Shown here in pieces: positions 36,810 through 55,810 of a stretch of DNA of 64,000 bases. Every line of letters begins with the position of its first letter. The stretch's first letter is position 1. The stretch comes from Yinghuangia sp035454725 (GTDB lineage Bacteria; Actinomycetota; Actinomycetes; Streptomycetales; Streptomycetaceae), in assembly GCF_051388935.1 (NCBI RefSeq), contig NZ_JBPKBI010000001.1:682001-746000 (forward strand), in the 5' to 3' direction. The translations under genes were made by a program, and so were the position numbers. The notes beneath the pieces were generated by a model. That model saw only the letters and a list, made by a program, of their open reading frames with translations. It was not told the DNA's origin and did not search any database.

Positions 36810-36897
36810 GTCGGGTCCCCTGTCCGTCGGTGGTCTGTCCGGCATCCGGTCGGTCCACGGCCGATCGTCGATCGCATCGCGGAAGGAGGCCCGTCCC

Positions 36898-37467
36898 ATG
36901 GCGAGGCCCGACAAGGCAGCCGCGGTTGCCGAGCTCGCGGACATGTTCCGCGACTCGAACGCCGCCGTGCTGACCGAGTACCGCGGGCTCACCGTGGCGA
37001 AGCTCAAGGAGCTCCGCCGTTCCCTCGGTGAGAACGCGCAGTACGCCGTGGTGAAGAACACGCTGACCAAGGTTGCGGCGAACGAGGCGGGCATCAGCGA
37101 GCTGGACGAGCTCCTTGAGGGCCCGTCCGCGATCGCCTTCGTCTCCGGTGACCCGGTCGAGGCTGCCAAGAGCCTGCGTGACTTCTCCAAGGCGAACCCT
37201 CTTCTCGTCATCAAGGGCGGTGTCCTGGAGGGCAAGGCCCTCAGCGCTGACGAGATCAAGAAGCTCGCGGACCTCGAGTCCCGCGAGGTGCTGCTCGCCA
37301 AGCTGGCGGGCGCCATGAAGGGCTCGATGGCCAAGGCCGCCGCGACCTTCCAGGCCCCGCTCACGCAGTTCGCTCGCACCGCGGACGCACTGCGCGCGAA
37401 GGTCGAGCAGGGCGGTGCCGGCGAGCCGGCTCCCGCCGCCGAGGCCGCGGAGGCCGCGGCCGAGTAA
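36898..37467 (+). CDS. rplJ: 50S ribosomal protein L10
   Basis: The 189-aa protein anchors L7/L12 dimers on the stalk. ATG 36898 follows GGAAGGAGG. Conserved opening MARPDKAAAVAELADMFRDS, globular domain with VLTEYRGLTVAKLKELRRSL, and a C-terminal helical tail (about residues 135-175) that binds L7/L12, ending in an Ala/Glu/Pro-rich stretch. It is co-transcribed with rplL, 99 bp downstream; L10 probably autoregulates through the leader. Confidence 0.97.
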   Translation: MARPDKAAAVAELADMFRDSNAAVLTEYRGLTVAKLKELRRSLGENAQYAVVKNTLTKVAANEAGISELDELLEGPSAIAFVSGDPVEAAKSLRDFSKANPLLVIKGGVLEGKALSADEIKKLADLESREVLLAKLAGAMKGSMAKAAATFQAPLTQFARTADALRAKVEQGGAGEPAPAAEAAEAAAE

Positions 37468-37566
37468 TTCGGCCCGCAGGACCGCGACCCCGGTCGCCGG
37501 GGGCCCAGCCCCCGCCATCCACATCACCCGGCACCCGCCGAACCAGATTAGGAAGGACCGCCGATC

Positions 37567-37953
37567 ATGGCGAAGCTCAGCACTGACGAGCTGCTCGACG
37601 CGTTCAAGGAAATGTCCCTCATCGAGCTCTCCGAGTTCGTGAAGCTCTTCGAGGACACCTTCGACGTCAAGGCTGCCGCCCCGGCCGCCGTGGCCGTGGC
37701 CGGCCCGACCGGTGGCGGCGAGGCTGCCGAGGTCGAGGTCAAGGACACCTTCGACGTCATCCTCGAAGGCGCGGGCGACAAGAAGATCCAGGTCATCAAG
37801 GAGGTCCGCGCGCTCACGAGCCTGGGCCTGAAGGAAGCCAAGGACCTGGTCGACGGCGCCCCGAAGCCGCTGCTTGAGGGCGTCAACAAGGAAGCCGCGG
37901 ACAAGGCGAAGGCCGCCCTTGAGGGCGCCGGCGCCACCGTCTCCGTGAAGTAA
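37567..37953 (+). CDS. rplL: 50S ribosomal protein L7/L12
   Basis: The 128-aa stalk protein recruits translational GTPases. The N-terminal dimerisation domain MAKLSTDELLDAFKEMSLIELSEFVKLFE is followed by the Ala-rich hinge (APAAVAVAG) and the C-terminal domain EKDTF-type start (VKDTFDVILEGAGDKKIQVIKEVRALT), ending with EGAGATVSVK. AGGAAGGA precedes the ATG. It is present in several copies per ribosome and needs high expression. A strong terminator follows directly. Confidence 0.97.
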   Translation: MAKLSTDELLDAFKEMSLIELSEFVKLFEDTFDVKAAAPAAVAVAGPTGGGEAAEVEVKDTFDVILEGAGDKKIQVIKEVRALTSLGLKEAKDLVDGAPKPLLEGVNKEAADKAKAALEGAGATVSVK

Positions 37954-37978
37954 TCACGGTCGGCAGTACCTGCACCAT

Positions 37979-38018
37979 CCGTCAGGCGGCAACCCGAAAA
38001 GGGGTTGCCGCCTGACGG
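37979..38018. terminator. Strong terminator after rplL
   Basis: A perfect 17-bp stem (37979-37995 with 38002-38018; GGCGGCAACCC and GGGTTGCCGCC at the top) closes a 6-nt GAAAAG loop and is followed by CGTTTTCG. It either ends rplJL or attenuates read-through into rpoB. Confidence 0.9.
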
Positions 38019-38061
38019 CGTTTTCGAGGAAACCGGGGCACAGTCTGTGGTGACCGCCGTA

Positions 38062-38228
38062 GCGCGTCAGCCGAAAGGCGACGCCGGCCCCGGATCGCGA
38101 ACGCCGAGGCGGCGAACGCGGGCTCATGCCCCAAGGCCTCACTCCGCGGCCGCGTCCGGCGGCAGGGCGCGTCGGCCGAGACGCGACACCGACCGCACCT
38201 TGCGAACGCGGAAGCGGCGATCGTGGCC
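38062..38228. repeat. Diverged 62-bp direct repeat in the rplL-rpoB gap
   Basis: Segments 38062-38123 and 38167-38228 are about three-quarters identical at a 105-bp offset; both begin GCGCGTC(A/G)GCCGA and share GCGAACGC near the middle. The rplL-rpoB intergenic space (37954-39206, 1.25 kb) is unusually long. The rest of it shows no convincing gene on either strand: candidate ORFs lack ribosome-binding sites and known families. The rpoB promoter is at its end. Confidence 0.6.
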
Positions 38229-39081
38229 GCACCGCGGCACGGCACGTCGCCACAGCGCGATAAGTCAGGTACCACGCACACGCACACTGCGGCACCGAGC
38301 GATGCAATCAGGCCATCGACGTCAGCCGTGCTCGGCCGTGGCAGGGGGACTCCGAACGTGACACGCGAACCCGAGGGCCGAGGCGAGGCGGCGCTACGAA
38401 CGTCAGTCGAGGCGGCAATTTTGTGGTGACCCGTTGCCGGCGGTGGGCGCCGCGAGTACGACGTTTCGCGGCCCCCTTCCGCCCTGCGCGAGCACGCCGG
38501 GCGGTGACACAGCACACATGAGGAAACACAGCAGGACTCGGCGCTCGGCGGACTCGCCGCGGCCGGGGACGTCGGCGCCCCCGGCCGACGGTCCTGTGGA
38601 GAGCCGCCCAGGGTGGCGAGACGTTCCGGAGAACGTGGCATCGGTCTCGTGCCGCAGGCCTTCGGGGCGTCGGATTCACCGGTTCGGCTTCACCCGCAAG
38701 AGTGATTTACACAACACTTGGGAACGCTGTTTGCGATGTCCGGCGCACCCTGCCCGAAGTTCCCGTACACCTGCGCGGAGGTACCCGCGCGGTGCCCCGG
38801 CAACCGCCTGTTCTCGCGCCTGCGGCCCGATCCCGGTGTCGTCGGCCGGGGGACCGGGAGGGGCGTGACCTGCGGGTGCGCGCAGAATTCGGGCGAACCT
38901 GCAACGCGCCGACTCGGCAGCGGGTATCTGTCGGTCGGCTGTGCAAGAGTGGTCCCCGCGCCGCAACCGCTTGGCCGCCTCTTGACGAACCGGACGCGGC
39001 GCGCAATTCTTCGGACGCGTCCCGAAGAGCACTTGCCGGGTGGCAGAAGCCCCCGAGATGGCGAGCGCCCATTCCAGGCGC

Positions 39082-39110
39082 TGGACAGCGGTGTGCCGTG
39101 TGGCTACACT
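39082..39110 (+). promoter_or_regulatory. rpoB promoter
   Basis: TGGACA (39082-39087) and TACACT (39105-39110) have an exact 17-bp spacer, a good housekeeping-sigma match. Transcription would begin near 39117, giving a leader of about 90 nt to the rpoB start. Confidence 0.75.
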
Positions 39111-39206
39111 GACCCTTTGCGCTGCCTGTTGACCCGTCCACGGTAACTCCCACCGAGGCTGTCCGGCATGCGCATAGTGAGTCCGATGCCCTCGGAAGGA
39201 CCCCTC

Positions 39207-42692
<3,486 letters not shown>

Positions 42693-42827
42693 TGTGCGGC
42701 CCGGGACCCGATGACGTTCGGGCCCCGGACACCCGGACCACAGACCTGATGAAGACACCCCCGGGGCGGCCGCCAACCCCAGTGGCCGCCGCCGGGACCA
42801 AACCCCGAAAGAGGGATTGACGAAACA

Positions 42828-46721
<3,894 letters not shown>

Positions 46722-46735
46722 GCCCGCGCAACGCC

Positions 46736-46778
46736 GGCAGGGTCGCCACCACACCGGTGGCGGCCCTGCCGCGTTTTT
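46736..46778. terminator. Terminator after rpoC
   Basis: A 15-bp stem (GGCAGGGTCGCCACC at 46736-46750 with 46756-46770) closes an ACACC loop and is followed by GCG and TTTTT (46774-46778), a classical intrinsic terminator for rpoBC. Confidence 0.92.
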
Positions 46779-46873
46779 CGGGGACGTGAAAGGCCTGGCG
46801 TCCGAAGCTCTCGCCGGCCCCCCTCGACTTGTCGGTGTTGTGCTGCGGGAGTTGCCCGTTCGGGGAGGACGCC

Positions 46874-47081
46874 ATGACCACGGTTCGCCGACGCAAGAGC
46901 ACCCAGGGCGGGAACTGGGACGCCCAATGCGTCGAGGCGGCCGGTATCGGCGACGGCGAAGGGGGTCAAAGTTCGCGACTCCGAATTCGGCGGCTCACCG
47001 CTCGTCTTCGGCGCGCGGCAGTGGGCCCGGGTCGTGCGGGCGGCCGGATCGCGTCCCGAGGCTGAGTCCCGGGAAACGTGA
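46874..47081 (+). pseudogene. Frameshifted DUF397 gene (pseudogene or sequencing error)
   Basis: ATG 46874, with GGGGAGGA before it, encodes MTTVRRRKSTQGGNWDAQCV, the typical DUF397 start (a K-S...GN...CVE pattern). After a run of five G at 46961-46965 the frame is lost. Removing one G continues in the other frame as VKVRDSEFGGSPLVFGARQW, the DUF397 core, to a stop at 47079-47081. The repaired protein would be about 68 aa. DUF397 proteins usually accompany XRE-type regulators in actinobacteria, but none is adjacent. The remainder of the rpoC-rpsL gap up to 47460 shows no other supported gene. Confidence 0.7.
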
Positions 47082-47465
47082 CGCGCGCACGCTCCGGGCT
47101 GCGCTGAGGCGGTCTGGCCCAGGCTGTCCCTTCGCGCCCCGCGATCGTCGTCATGCCGAGGACCCACTGCGCCCGGCCCGGCGGCGCGCAGGAGCCTGGA
47201 CAGCCCACGAGCGCGTACAAGCCGTCTCGGAACGCTCGCCGCTGCCGCCTCTCCCGGGCGGGCTTCCCCGCTCGCGCCGCGGCGCGTCGAGCCCTCCGGG
47301 AGGCCTCGGCGGGCATCTTCATGTGCGTAGCCCGTTCGGCGTTGCTCCATCCGGGTAAGGTTGTTTCCGGACGGGGCGAAGAGGGCCGGGCGCCGGCGAA
47401 AACGGCGGTCGGGACGTGCGCGGACGAGTGAATCCACGGTGGCAACCGGGCCTGTGGCTTTCGCT

Positions 47466-47494
47466 TTGACCTCGGCACGTGTGGTAGGTAGTCT
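47466..47494 (+). promoter_or_regulatory. rpsL (str operon) promoter
   Basis: TTGACC (47466-47471) and TAGTCT (47489-47494) are 17 bp apart, a good housekeeping-sigma match. It would give a leader of about 260 nt before rpsL that contains the 28-nt element at 47624. Confidence 0.7.
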
Positions 47495-47623
47495 CTTTCC
47501 CTGTGCCTGGGGTGTCCCCGGGTTCTTGCGCCTGCGCTCACCGCAATCCGGATGGGATGCGTTCATGAGAGGGTGCAGGAGACCGAAACACATACCTCCC
47601 GATTCCGATCCGCGCTGAATACT

Positions 47624-47651
47624 GGGCGACACGCCCGACCGCGGGGGTCGG
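47624..47651 (+). promoter_or_regulatory. 28-nt leader element shared with rpsJ (copy 1)
   Basis: Begins GGGCGACACGCCC and ends GGGGGTCGG. It can fold as two small stems, GGGC/GCCC around GACAC and CGACC/GGTCG around GCGGG. It is identical over all 28 nt to 52502-52529 in the rpsJ leader. It lies 110 nt before the rpsL start, inside the predicted transcript. Confidence 0.75.
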
Positions 47652-47761
47652 ATAGCGAAGGTAGGCGATGGCCCGTACACCCAGGGATCTAGGCCATCCA
47701 GCAGCACTTTGAAGATGCAGTCGTATTCCAGACCGCTTGGCACGAAGAAGACGGAGACGCG

Positions 47762-48136
47762 GTGCCCACGATCCAGCAGCTGGTCCGAAAGGGCCGCCAG
47801 GACAAGGTCGACAAGGCCAAGACACCGGCGCTCAAGGGGAGCCCGCAGCGTCGCGGCGTGTGCACCCGTGTTTACACGACGACGCCCAAGAAACCGAACT
47901 CGGCTCTTCGCAAGGTCGCGCGTGTTCGCCTCACGAGTGGCATCGAGGTCACGGCGTACATCCCCGGTGAGGGCCACAACCTTCAGGAGCACTCGATCGT
48001 GCTCGTGCGCGGTGGCCGTGTGAAGGACCTCCCCGGTGTGCGCTACAAGATCATCCGCGGGTCGCTCGACACGCAGGGTGTGAAGAACCGCAAGCAGGCG
48101 CGCAGCCGCTACGGCGCGAAGAAGGAGAAGAGCTAA
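47762..48136 (+). CDS. rpsL: 30S ribosomal protein S12
   Basis: The 124-aa decoding-centre protein starts at GTG 47762 (MPTIQQLVRKGRQDKV). The conserved stretches TTTPKKPNSALRKVARVRL and GRVKDLPGVRYKIIRG are intact. The lysines equivalent to streptomycin-resistance positions 43 and 88 are wild type, so a streptomycin-sensitive allele is expected. The K-A-K-T-P-A-L-K segment near residue 20 differs from the usual K-T-P-A-L-E form. Its stop overlaps rpsG by one base (TAATG), the first pair of the str operon. Confidence 0.98.
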   Translation: MPTIQQLVRKGRQDKVDKAKTPALKGSPQRRGVCTRVYTTTPKKPNSALRKVARVRLTSGIEVTAYIPGEGHNLQEHSIVLVRGGRVKDLPGVRYKIIRGSLDTQGVKNRKQARSRYGAKKEKS

Positions 48137-48606
48137 TGCCTCGCAAGGGCCCGGCCCCGAAGCGACCGGTGATCATCGACCCGGTCTACAACTCGCCGCT
48201 GGTCACCTCCCTGGTGAACAAGGTCCTGCTGAACGGCAAGCGCTCCACCGCCGAGCGGATCGTGTACGGCGCCCTCGAAGGCTGCCGCGAGAAGACCGGC
48301 ACGGACCCGGTCATCACGCTCAAGCGCGCTCTCGAGAACGTCAAGCCGACCCTGGAGGTCCGCAGCCGCCGTGTCGGTGGCGCGACGTACCAGGTCCCCG
48401 TCGAGGTTCGCCCCGGCCGCTCCACCACCCTGGCGCTGCGCTGGCTCGTCGGCTACTCCCGCGCCCGTCGCGAGAAGACGATGACCGAGCGTCTGATGAA
48501 CGAGCTGCTGGACGCGAGCAACGGTCTGGGCGCTTCAGTCAAGAAGCGCGAGGACACGCACAAGATGGCCGAGTCCAACAAGGCCTTCGCGCACTACCGC
48601 TGGTAG
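48136..48606 (+). CDS. rpsG: 30S ribosomal protein S7
   Basis: The 156-aa head assembly protein binds the 3' major domain of 16S rRNA. The start MPRKGPAPKRPVIIDPVYNS and the block LVNKVLLNGKRSTAERIVYG are standard; the C-terminal helix carries KKREDTHKMAESNKAFAHYRW. ATG 48136 shares its A with the rpsL stop. In E. coli S7 represses the str operon; the same is plausible here. Confidence 0.98.
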   Translation: MPRKGPAPKRPVIIDPVYNSPLVTSLVNKVLLNGKRSTAERIVYGALEGCREKTGTDPVITLKRALENVKPTLEVRSRRVGGATYQVPVEVRPGRSTTLALRWLVGYSRARREKTMTERLMNELLDASNGLGASVKKREDTHKMAESNKAFAHYRW

Positions 48607-48645
48607 TCGTCACCCCGTCGAACGAGATACGAGAGAGAAAGCCAC

Positions 48646-50784
<2,139 letters not shown>

Positions 50785-50804
50785 GACACCCGCTGCGGGA
50801 CGCG

Positions 50805-50832
50805 GGCCCGGGGTCACCGACGACTCCGGGCC
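50805..50832. terminator. Hairpin between fusA and tuf
   Basis: GGCCCGGGGT (50805-50814) pairs with ACTCCGGGCC (50823-50832), one G-T wobble, around an 8-nt loop. It may attenuate read-through and allow separate control of tuf, which in streptomycetes can also have its own promoter. Confidence 0.5.
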
Positions 50833-50902
50833 GCCGGCCCGCCCCACCCGACCACCCCGACGTCGTACGGCGTAAAAAGAACCAGTCCACAGGAGGACCC
50901 CA

Positions 50903-52096
<1,194 letters not shown>

Positions 52097-52101
52097 GCGA
52101 A

Positions 52102-52139
52102 GCCCCGCCCGTCGGTCCTCCGGGTCCGACGGGCGGGGC
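52102..52139. terminator. Terminator after tuf
   Basis: A 14-bp stem (GCCCCGCCCGTCGG at 52102-52115 with 52126-52139) has a 10-nt loop and is followed by CTTGTTCTG. It ends the str operon. Confidence 0.88.
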
Positions 52140-52234
52140 CTTGTTCTGTCCGGAGATCACACCCCCGTAGAAGACGGGGCGGATCCAGTCGCCCGGGGTT
52201 GTCCGAACGGATTCTCCGTCGGTTAAACCTCGAT

Positions 52235-52265
52235 TGGCCAAGGCAGCACCGCGTGTTGCATACTG
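52235..52265 (+). promoter_or_regulatory. Candidate rpsJ (S10 operon) promoter
   Basis: TTGGCC (52235-52240) and CATACT (52260-52265, preceded by TTG) are 19 bp apart, slightly long. It would give a leader of about 340 nt. The span 52141-52617 holds this, the shared 28-nt element and a small CCCC...GGGG hairpin; no gene is seen. Confidence 0.5.
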
Positions 52266-52501
52266 GTCAGGTTGCCCGGTTAGGCCAAGGGGTTTTTGCG
52301 CGCCTGTGACGGCACGCGGCCTTACGGCTCGGGCAACGGTGGACTTGCCTCCCCGCCAACCACCGCGACGTGTGCGCGTGCACTGCCTGGTGGTCGCATC
52401 GATGTCCGGCTGCTTGCCGCAGCAGCAAGGACAGTGCGATCCGCTGCCCGGCTTCCCGGAGCCTCCCCCCAAAGGGGTTCAAGGGACGCTTGCGGGCAGC
52501 A

Positions 52502-52529
52502 GGGCGACACGCCCGACCGCGGGGGTCGG
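52502..52529 (+). promoter_or_regulatory. 28-nt leader element shared with rpsL (copy 2)
   Basis: Identical to 47624-47651 and ends 88 nt before the rpsJ start. It is followed by a GGCC..GGT/ACC-GGCC hairpin (about 52530-52555), so the leader is structured. In both leaders the element sits between promoter and start codon. Confidence 0.75.
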
Positions 52530-52617
52530 TCGGCCCGGTCGGGTTACCGGCCAAGACTTCCTCCCGCGACAGCGGGGGTGATCCGCAGCGGTACGAGAGA
52601 AGGAAAACAAAGCAGCC

Positions 52618-52926
52618 ATGGCGGGACAGAAGATCCGCATCCGGCTCAAGGCCTACGACCACGAGGTCATCGACAGCTCGGCGCGCAAGATCGTCGAGAC
52701 GGTGACTCGTACGGGTGCGCAGGTCGCGGGCCCGGTGCCGCTGCCGACCGAGAAGAACGTGTACTGCGTCATCCGCTCGCCGCACAAGTACAAGGACTCG
52801 CGCGAGCACTTCGAGATGCGCACGCACAAGCGGCTCATCGACATTCTCGACCCGACGCCGAAGACGGTTGACTCGCTGATGCGTCTCGACCTTCCGGCCG
52901 GCGTCGACATCGAGATCAAGCTCTGA
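52618..52926 (+). CDS. rpsJ: 30S ribosomal protein S10
   Basis: The 102-aa protein (MAGQKIRIRLKAYDHEVID) is part of the 30S head and pairs with NusB/NusG in antitermination. Conserved KIVETVTRTGAQVAGPVPLP and PHKYKDSREHFEMRTHKR segments. ATG 52618 follows GAAGGAAA. First gene of the S10 operon. Confidence 0.98.
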   Translation: MAGQKIRIRLKAYDHEVIDSSARKIVETVTRTGAQVAGPVPLPTEKNVYCVIRSPHKYKDSREHFEMRTHKRLIDILDPTPKTVDSLMRLDLPAGVDIEIKL

Positions 52927-52940
52927 GGGACGCACCGACG

Positions 52941-53585
52941 ATGACGAAGCAGATGAAGGGCATTCTGGGCACCAAGCTCGGCATGACCCAGGTCTGGGAC
53001 GAGAACAACCGCGTCGTTCCGGTGACCGTCGTCCAGGCCGGGCCGTGCGTCGTGACGCAGGTCCGCAACGCCGACACCGACGGCTACAGCGCCGTTCAGA
53101 TCGCGTTCGGCCAGATCGACCCGCGCAAGGTCAACAAGCCGCTCGCCGGGCACTTCGACAAGGCCGGGGTCACCCCGCGCCGTCACCTGGTGGAGCTCCG
53201 CACCTCCGACGCGTCCGAGTACACGCTCGGCCAGGAGATCACCGCGGACGTCTTCGAGGCCGGCCAGAAGGTCGACGTCTCGGGCACCAGCAAGGGCAAG
53301 GGCACCGCGGGCGTCATGAAGCGCCACGGCTTCCGCGGCCTCGGCGCCTCGCACGGTACGCAGCGCAAGCACCGCTCGCCGGGCTCCATCGGCGGGTGTG
53401 CCACTCCGGGCCGCGTGTTCAAGGGCGTCCGCATGGCCGGCCGCATGGGCAACGTGCGTGTCTCGACCCAGAACCTGACCGTCCACGCCGTCGACGCGGA
53501 GAAGGGTCTCATCCTGGTCAAGGGTGCGATCCCCGGTCCGAACGGCGGACTCGTCCTGGTCCGCACCGCGGCCAAGGGGGCGTGA
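52941..53585 (+). CDS. rplC: 50S ribosomal protein L3
   Basis: The 214-aa protein is one of the first proteins bound to 23S rRNA and reaches toward the peptidyl transferase centre. Landmarks: GILGTKLGMTQVWDENNRVVPVT and FRGLGASHGTQRKHRSPGSIG. ATG 52941 is 14 bp after rpsJ. Confidence 0.98.
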   Translation: MTKQMKGILGTKLGMTQVWDENNRVVPVTVVQAGPCVVTQVRNADTDGYSAVQIAFGQIDPRKVNKPLAGHFDKAGVTPRRHLVELRTSDASEYTLGQEITADVFEAGQKVDVSGTSKGKGTAGVMKRHGFRGLGASHGTQRKHRSPGSIGGCATPGRVFKGVRMAGRMGNVRVSTQNLTVHAVDAEKGLILVKGAIPGPNGGLVLVRTAAKGA

Positions 53586-53589
53586 ACTC

Positions 53590-54276
53590 ATGACCACCAT
53601 TGACGTTCTCTCGCCGGCCGGCGAGAAGACCGGGACCGTCGAACTCCCCGCGGAGATCTTCGGCGTCCAGGTCAGCATCCCGACGATCCACCAGGTCGTC
53701 GTCGCCCAGCTTGCCGCGGCCCGCCAGGGCACGCACAAGACGAAGACGCGCGGCGAGGTCCGCGGCGGTGGGCGCAAGCCGTACCGCCAGAAGGGCACCG
53801 GCCGTGCGCGCCAGGGCTCGACCCGTGCGCCGCAGTTCGCCGGCGGCGGCACCGTGCACGGTCCCGTCCCGCGCGACTACTCGCAGCGGACGCCCAAGAA
53901 GATGAAGGCCGCCGCACTGCGCGGTGCCCTCAGCGACCGGGCCGCGCACTCGCGCATCCACTGCGTGTCCGCCCTGATCGACGGCGACGCGCCGTCCACC
54001 AAGGCCGCGCGCACCCTGATCGGCAAGATCTCCGAGCGCAAGCACGTGCTCCTGGTCGCCGACAGGGACGACACGGCCGCCTGGCTGAGCGCCCGCAACC
54101 TCCCGCAGGTGCACGTGCTCGACCCGGGCCAGCTGAACACCTACGACGTGCTCGTCTCCGACGACGTGGTCTTCACGAAGGCTGCTCTGGAGCGGTTCAT
54201 CGCCGGCTCGCCGCGAGGCAAGTCCGCGTCCGCCGTTGCCACTTCGAGCGAGCTCGAAGGGAGCGACGAGGCGTGA
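53590..54276 (+). CDS. rplD: 50S ribosomal protein L4
   Basis: The 228-aa protein has the exit-tunnel loop (TRGEVRGGGRKPYRQKGTGRAR) near residues 55-80. ATG 53590 (MTTIDVLSPAGEK) begins 4 bp after rplC. In E. coli L4 represses the S10 operon through its leader; the leader here is also structured. The C-terminus is somewhat extended, ending SSELEGSDEA. Confidence 0.97.
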   Translation: MTTIDVLSPAGEKTGTVELPAEIFGVQVSIPTIHQVVVAQLAAARQGTHKTKTRGEVRGGGRKPYRQKGTGRARQGSTRAPQFAGGGTVHGPVPRDYSQRTPKKMKAAALRGALSDRAAHSRIHCVSALIDGDAPSTKAARTLIGKISERKHVLLVADRDDTAAWLSARNLPQVHVLDPGQLNTYDVLVSDDVVFTKAALERFIAGSPRGKSASAVATSSELEGSDEA

Positions 54277-54599
54277 GCGAGAGCACCCCGGTCACCAGCA
54301 AGACCTTCACCGACCCGCGCGACGTGCTGCTGAAGCCGGTGATCTCGGAGAAGTCCTACGGGCTTCTGGACGAGAACAAGTACACGTTCATCGTGCACCC
54401 GAACGCGAACAAGACCCAGATCAAGCAGGCCGTCGCGGCCGTGTTCGGGGTCAAGGTCACGAACGTGAACACGATCAACCGGCAGGGCAAGCGCAAGCGC
54501 TCCCGGACCGGCATGGGCAAGCGCAAGGACACGAAGCGAGCGATCGTCACCCTGGCCGAGGGCGAGCGGATCGACATCTTCGGTGGACCCGTCGGCTGA
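54273..54599 (+). CDS. rplW: 50S ribosomal protein L23
   Basis: The 108-aa protein is located at the tunnel exit, docking SRP and trigger factor. GTG 54273 overlaps the rplD stop (GTGA). Landmarks: VLLKPVISEKSYGLLDENKYTF and the conserved arm VNTINRQGKRKRSRTGMGKRK. Confidence 0.97.
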   Translation: MSESTPVTSKTFTDPRDVLLKPVISEKSYGLLDENKYTFIVHPNANKTQIKQAVAAVFGVKVTNVNTINRQGKRKRSRTGMGKRKDTKRAIVTLAEGERIDIFGGPVG

Positions 54600-54633
54600 C
54601 GGCCGCTGATACGGACGAGGACTAAGAGAAGCC

Positions 54634-55470
54634 ATGGGCATCCGCAAGTACAAGCCGACGACTCCGGGCCGTCGTGGCGCCAGCGTCGCCGACTTCGTCG
54701 AGATCACGCGGTCCACGCCGGAGAAGTCGCTGGTCCGCCCGCTGCACAACAAGGGTGGTCGTAACAACCACGGCCGCGTGACGACCCGCCACCAGGGTGG
54801 CGGTCACAAGCGTGCGTACCGGGTGATCGACTTCCGTCGCAACGACAAGGACGGCGTCCCGGCGAAGGTCGCGCACATCGAGTACGACCCGAACCGCACC
54901 GCGCGCATCGCCCTCCTGCACTACGCGGACGGCGAGAAGCGCTACATCCTGGCCCCGAACAAGCTGCGTCAGGGCGACCGGATCGAGAACGGTCCGACCG
55001 CCGACATCAAGCCGGGGAACAACCTGCAGCTCCGCAACATCCCGGTCGGTACGGTCGTGCACGCGATCGAGCTGCGTCCGGGCGGCGGCGCCAAGCTGGC
55101 CCGTTCCGCCGGTGCGAGCGTGCAACTCCTGGCGAAGGAAGGCGCGTTCGCGACCCTCCGCATGCCGTCGGGTGAGATCCGGATGGTCGACGTCCGCTGC
55201 CGCGCCACCATCGGCGAGGTCGGCAACGCCGAGCAGTCGAACATCAACTGGGGCAAGGCCGGCCGCATGCGCTGGAAGGGCAAGCGCCCGACCGTCCGCG
55301 GTGTGGCGATGAACCCGATCGACCACCCGCACGGTGGTGGTGAGGGCAAGACCTCCGGTGGCCGTCACCCGGTTTCGCCGTGGGGCCAGAAGGAAGGTCG
55401 CACCCGCAGGCCGAAGAAGGCCAGCGACAAGCTGATCATCCGCCGCCGCAAGACGAACAAGAAGCGCTAG
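54634..55470 (+). CDS. rplB: 50S ribosomal protein L2
   Basis: The 278-aa protein is essential for peptidyl transfer and subunit association. Conserved start MGIRKYKPTTPGRR, RNNHGRVTTRHQGGGHKR and the C-terminal loop MNPIDHPHGGGEGKTSGGRH whose His lies near the active site. Preceded by AAGAGAA. Confidence 0.98.
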   Translation: MGIRKYKPTTPGRRGASVADFVEITRSTPEKSLVRPLHNKGGRNNHGRVTTRHQGGGHKRAYRVIDFRRNDKDGVPAKVAHIEYDPNRTARIALLHYADGEKRYILAPNKLRQGDRIENGPTADIKPGNNLQLRNIPVGTVVHAIELRPGGGAKLARSAGASVQLLAKEGAFATLRMPSGEIRMVDVRCRATIGEVGNAEQSNINWGKAGRMRWKGKRPTVRGVAMNPIDHPHGGGEGKTSGGRHPVSPWGQKEGRTRRPKKASDKLIIRRRKTNKKR

Positions 55471-55481
55471 GAGCAGTCTCG

Positions 55482-55763
55482 ATGCCGCGCAGTCTCAAGA
55501 AGGGGCCCTTCGTCGACGACCACCTGATCAAGAAGGTGGACGCGCAGAACGAGAAGGGCACCAAGAACGTCATCAAGACCTGGTCCCGCCGCTCGATGAT
55601 CATCCCGGCGATGCTGGGTCACACCATCGCGGTGCACGACGGCCGCAAGCACGTCCCGGTGTTCGTCACCGAGGCGATGGTCGGCCACAAGCTCGGCGAG
55701 TTCGCCCCGACCCGGACCTTCCGTGGCCACGAGAAGGACGACCGCAAGTCGCGTCGTCGCTGA
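55482..55763 (+). CDS. rpsS: 30S ribosomal protein S19
   Basis: The 93-aa head protein contacts S13 and A-site tRNA. Start MPRSLKKGPFVDDHLIKKV at ATG 55482; GHKLGEFAPTRTFRGHEKDD and a basic SRRR end are conserved. It lies 11 bp after rplB. Confidence 0.97.
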   Translation: MPRSLKKGPFVDDHLIKKVDAQNEKGTKNVIKTWSRRSMIIPAMLGHTIAVHDGRKHVPVFVTEAMVGHKLGEFAPTRTFRGHEKDDRKSRRR

Positions 55764-55810
55764 CCGGCGGGCTACAAGGAAACCGAACTGAGATGAGCAA
55801 GGGGACTTCA

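Noticed and set aside
37982..38641. Minus-strand 219-codon frame in the rplL-rpoB gap containing repeated peptide segments
   Set aside because: The repeats come from the DNA direct repeat, and the frame ends inside the rplL terminator; treated as non-coding.
46966..47541. Minus-strand 191-codon frame and plus-strand 92-codon frame in the rpoC-rpsL gap
   Set aside because: Neither has a convincing ribosome-binding site or a recognisable family, and they overlap the rpsL promoter and the DUF397 remnant.
47762..48136. Possible streptomycin-resistance allele of rpsL
   Set aside because: The lysines at positions 43 and 88 and Pro91 are the wild-type residues.
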